Shown: positions 6,255-7,349 of the stretch, one piece after another | Numbering within the stretch: position 1 is the stretch's first letter | Layout of the letters: the number at the start of each line of letters is the position of its first letter | From: Anaerolineales bacterium UBA3905 | GTDB taxonomy: Bacteria > Chloroflexota > Anaerolineae > Caldilineales > Caldilineaceae | Assembly (NCBI GenBank): GCA_002391565.1 | Contig: DGFH01000252.1 | Coordinates: 1 to 7,349 of the forward strand | Reading direction: 5' to 3' | DNA: 7,349 nt | Position numbers and translations under genes: made by a program | The notes under the pieces: model-generated | The model's input: only the letters and a program-made list of their open reading frames with translations | Databases searched by the model: none | What the model was told of the DNA's origin: nothing

Positions 6255-7295
6255 TCACGTTGCCACCTGCGTCCGCACAAACTCCCCAATCTGACCCAAC
6301 GCCCGACGCGCCTGCGCTTCGAGTCGCCATGTAAAATGCCAGACGTGCACCATGTGCGGGAAGATCGCCAGCTCCACCTCGACGCCGGCGGCCTGGGCGC
6401 GCTGTGCAAAGCGGCGACTGTCGTCCAGCAACATCTCAGCGCCGCCCGCCTGGATCAGCAGCGGCGGCAGCCCGCGCAGGTCGGCGAAAAGCGGTGAGAG
6501 CAGCGGATCGTCCAGCGCATGGCCCTGGCTGTACATCTGCGCCGATGCACGCAAGATGTCGCGGTTGAGATAGTCGGCGCCGGCATTGGCGATCAGCGTG
6601 GCGCCGGAAAGGGTCAGGTCGAGCCAGGGCGAGAGACCAACAGCGCCAGCGGGCAGCGGCATCCCTGCATCGCGCAGCGCCAGCAGCAGCGCCAGCGTCA
6701 ACCCACCGCCCGCCGAATCGCCAGCGACAACGATCTGCGCTGGCGCGATGTGTTGTTCGGTGAGCAGCCACCAGTACGCCGCCCAGGCATCCTCTAACGC
6801 AGCAGGGAAAGGATGCTCCGGCGCCAGGCGGTAGTCGAGCGCAAAGAGACGCGCGCCGGCTTCCTGCGCAATGCGCGCCGTGACGGCCAGGTGCGTGGCG
6901 GGCGAACCGGAGACATAGCCACCGCCGTGCAAATAGAGTACAACGCGGTGCGCATCCAGCGGCGCCGGCGTCTGCCATTCGCCAGCAAAGAGTGACGTCG
7001 TGACGGGCCGCCGCTGGATGCGCGCGTGGGGCGCAATCGCCGACAAACGATCCAGGGGGCGACGAATCGCGTCGACGCTGTGAATGTCGCCGCACGGCGT
7101 ACCTAGCGTCATCATCTCCACGACGCTCTCATACGGCAGCGACCATGCCTGCACGCGTGGACGGCGGCGGACGCGTTGCACGACGGTGCGCACCCCGGCG
7201 CGCAGCGCCAGCCGATTGAAAGCCAGATAACTGTCGGTGCGCTGTACAATATGATGGAGTGGACGCACTGATGTCTGCATACGAGTTGTGCTCAA
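6255..7295 (-). CDS. Alpha/beta-hydrolase esterase, hormone-sensitive-lipase family
   Basis: A 346-residue carboxylesterase/lipase-like enzyme. It shows the oxyanion-hole motif HGGG (residues 123-126 in YLHGGGYVSGS), DYRLAPEHPFPAALED (154-169), nucleophile elbow GDSAGGG (192-198, Ser194) and catalytic His near 317 in HMVHVWH. The acid is expected in GGAEMLLDDS (284-293), where the usual Asp appears to be Ala286, leaving Glu287 as the likely acid. The N-terminal 85 or so residues form the variable cap. There is no signal peptide, so it is probably cytoplasmic. Substrate is unknown; short-chain esters are typical of the family. The start is uncertain: TTG at 7295 or ATG at 7280, neither with a good ribosome binding site. 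The 3' end abuts a VapC relic in the same frame, so the natural C-terminus may have been changed slightly. Confidence 0.9.
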   Translation of the reverse strand: MSTTRMQTSVRPLHHIVQRTDSYLAFNRLALRAGVRTVVQRVRRRPRVQAWSLPYESVVEMMTLGTPCGDIHSVDAIRRPLDRLSAIAPHARIQRRPVTTSLFAGEWQTPAPLDAHRVVLYLHGGGYVSGSPATHLAVTARIAQEAGARLFALDYRLAPEHPFPAALEDAWAAYWWLLTEQHIAPAQIVVAGDSAGGGLTLALLLALRDAGMPLPAGAVGLSPWLDLTLSGATLIANAGADYLNRDILRASAQMYSQGHALDDPLLSPLFADLRGLPPLLIQAGGAEMLLDDSRRFAQRAQAAGVEVELAIFPHMVHVWHFTWRLEAQARRALGQIGEFVRTQVAT

Positions 7296-7308
7296 CCTGG
7301 GAGGATAG

Positions 7309-7349
7309 ATGCTTTCATTGACCAGTGATTATATCACCGATCATGGCGA
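7309..7349 (+). CDS. Start of a plus-strand gene (runs off window), product uncertain
   Basis: GGGAGGA (7299-7305), an excellent Shine-Dalgarno sequence, lies close before the ATG at 7309-7311, followed by an open frame MLSLTSDYITDHG to the window edge. The text vaguely recalls sugar-phosphate isomerase/epimerase-like TIM-barrel proteins, which I remember starting similarly, but 13 residues cannot prove that. It is divergent from the hydrolase gene, with only 13 bp between its ATG and the hydrolase TTG, so the two control regions overlap. Confidence 0.55.
   Translation, partial: MLSLTSDYITDHG
7328..7336 (-). promoter_or_regulatory. Extended -10 promoter element for the hydrolase gene
   Basis: On the minus strand TGATATAAT (7336-7328) is a perfect extended -10 (TG-N-TATAAT). 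Transcription would start near 7321, about 26 nt before the TTG or 41 nt before the ATG start. The -35 falls outside the window. The element lies within the first codons of the divergent gene. Confidence 0.45.

Noticed and set aside
6436..7095. 219-codon minus-strand frame
   Set aside because: Out-of-frame shadow of the hydrolase, very Arg/Ala/Cys-rich, while the hydrolase frame contains all family motifs.
7216..7250. TTGAAA and TACAAT as a promoter for the right-edge gene
   Set aside because: The spacer is 23 bp, too long for a normal sigma-70 promoter.

Overview
The window reads as the chromosome of a moderately GC-rich bacterium. Two sampled 60-base lines give about 68% GC in uvrB (4381-4440) and 50% in the methyltransferase block (2041-2100). 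The protein style and the uvrB and gyrA sequences fit a Chloroflexota (Roseiflexus-like) genome, but that is an impression from memory and not a test.

Left two-thirds, minus strand (transcription from about 5040 to 1): uvrB, a DPPY-type beta-class DNA methyltransferase, a 193-residue protein of unknown function, a PvuII-like N4-cytosine methyltransferase, and the first 60 codons of gyrA. Gaps are tiny (6 nt after uvrB; a 35-nt overlap; a stop codon overlapping the next ribosome binding site; about 29 nt before gyrA), so this looks like one transcription unit. It starts at a good sigma-70-type promoter with a GAAC-N4-GTTC box, a Gram-positive-type LexA/SOS site, just downstream of its -10. A two-methyltransferase, restriction-modification-like module therefore appears to sit between a DNA-damage gene and gyrase, possibly under SOS control. 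No endonuclease is recognisable. The last methyltransferase has a tail that reads better in another frame, which suggests decay at its 3' end.

Middle, 4976-5394: a gene-free, AT-richer stretch. It holds the uvrB promoter and SOS-like box, a 12-bp palindrome, a 102-bp MITE-like element with 17-bp perfect terminal inverted repeats and a 6-bp target duplication, a second inverted repeat that the MITE interrupts, a minus-strand intrinsic-terminator hairpin, and three CCACTT(A/T) repeats spaced about two helical turns apart.

Right third: a plus-strand vapB-vapC-type toxin-antitoxin pair with a palindromic operator between the -35 and -10 and an apparently leaderless transcript. Facing it on the minus strand is an HSL-family alpha/beta hydrolase, directly followed by the C-terminal remnant of a second, different VapC. 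At the far right edge a plus-strand gene begins with a strong ribosome binding site, divergent from the hydrolase.

Together, the housekeeping repair/topology operon has acquired a DNA-modification module. The neighbouring intergenic DNA has collected a toxin-antitoxin pair, a toxin relic and small mobile repeats, a pattern typical of an accessory hot spot.
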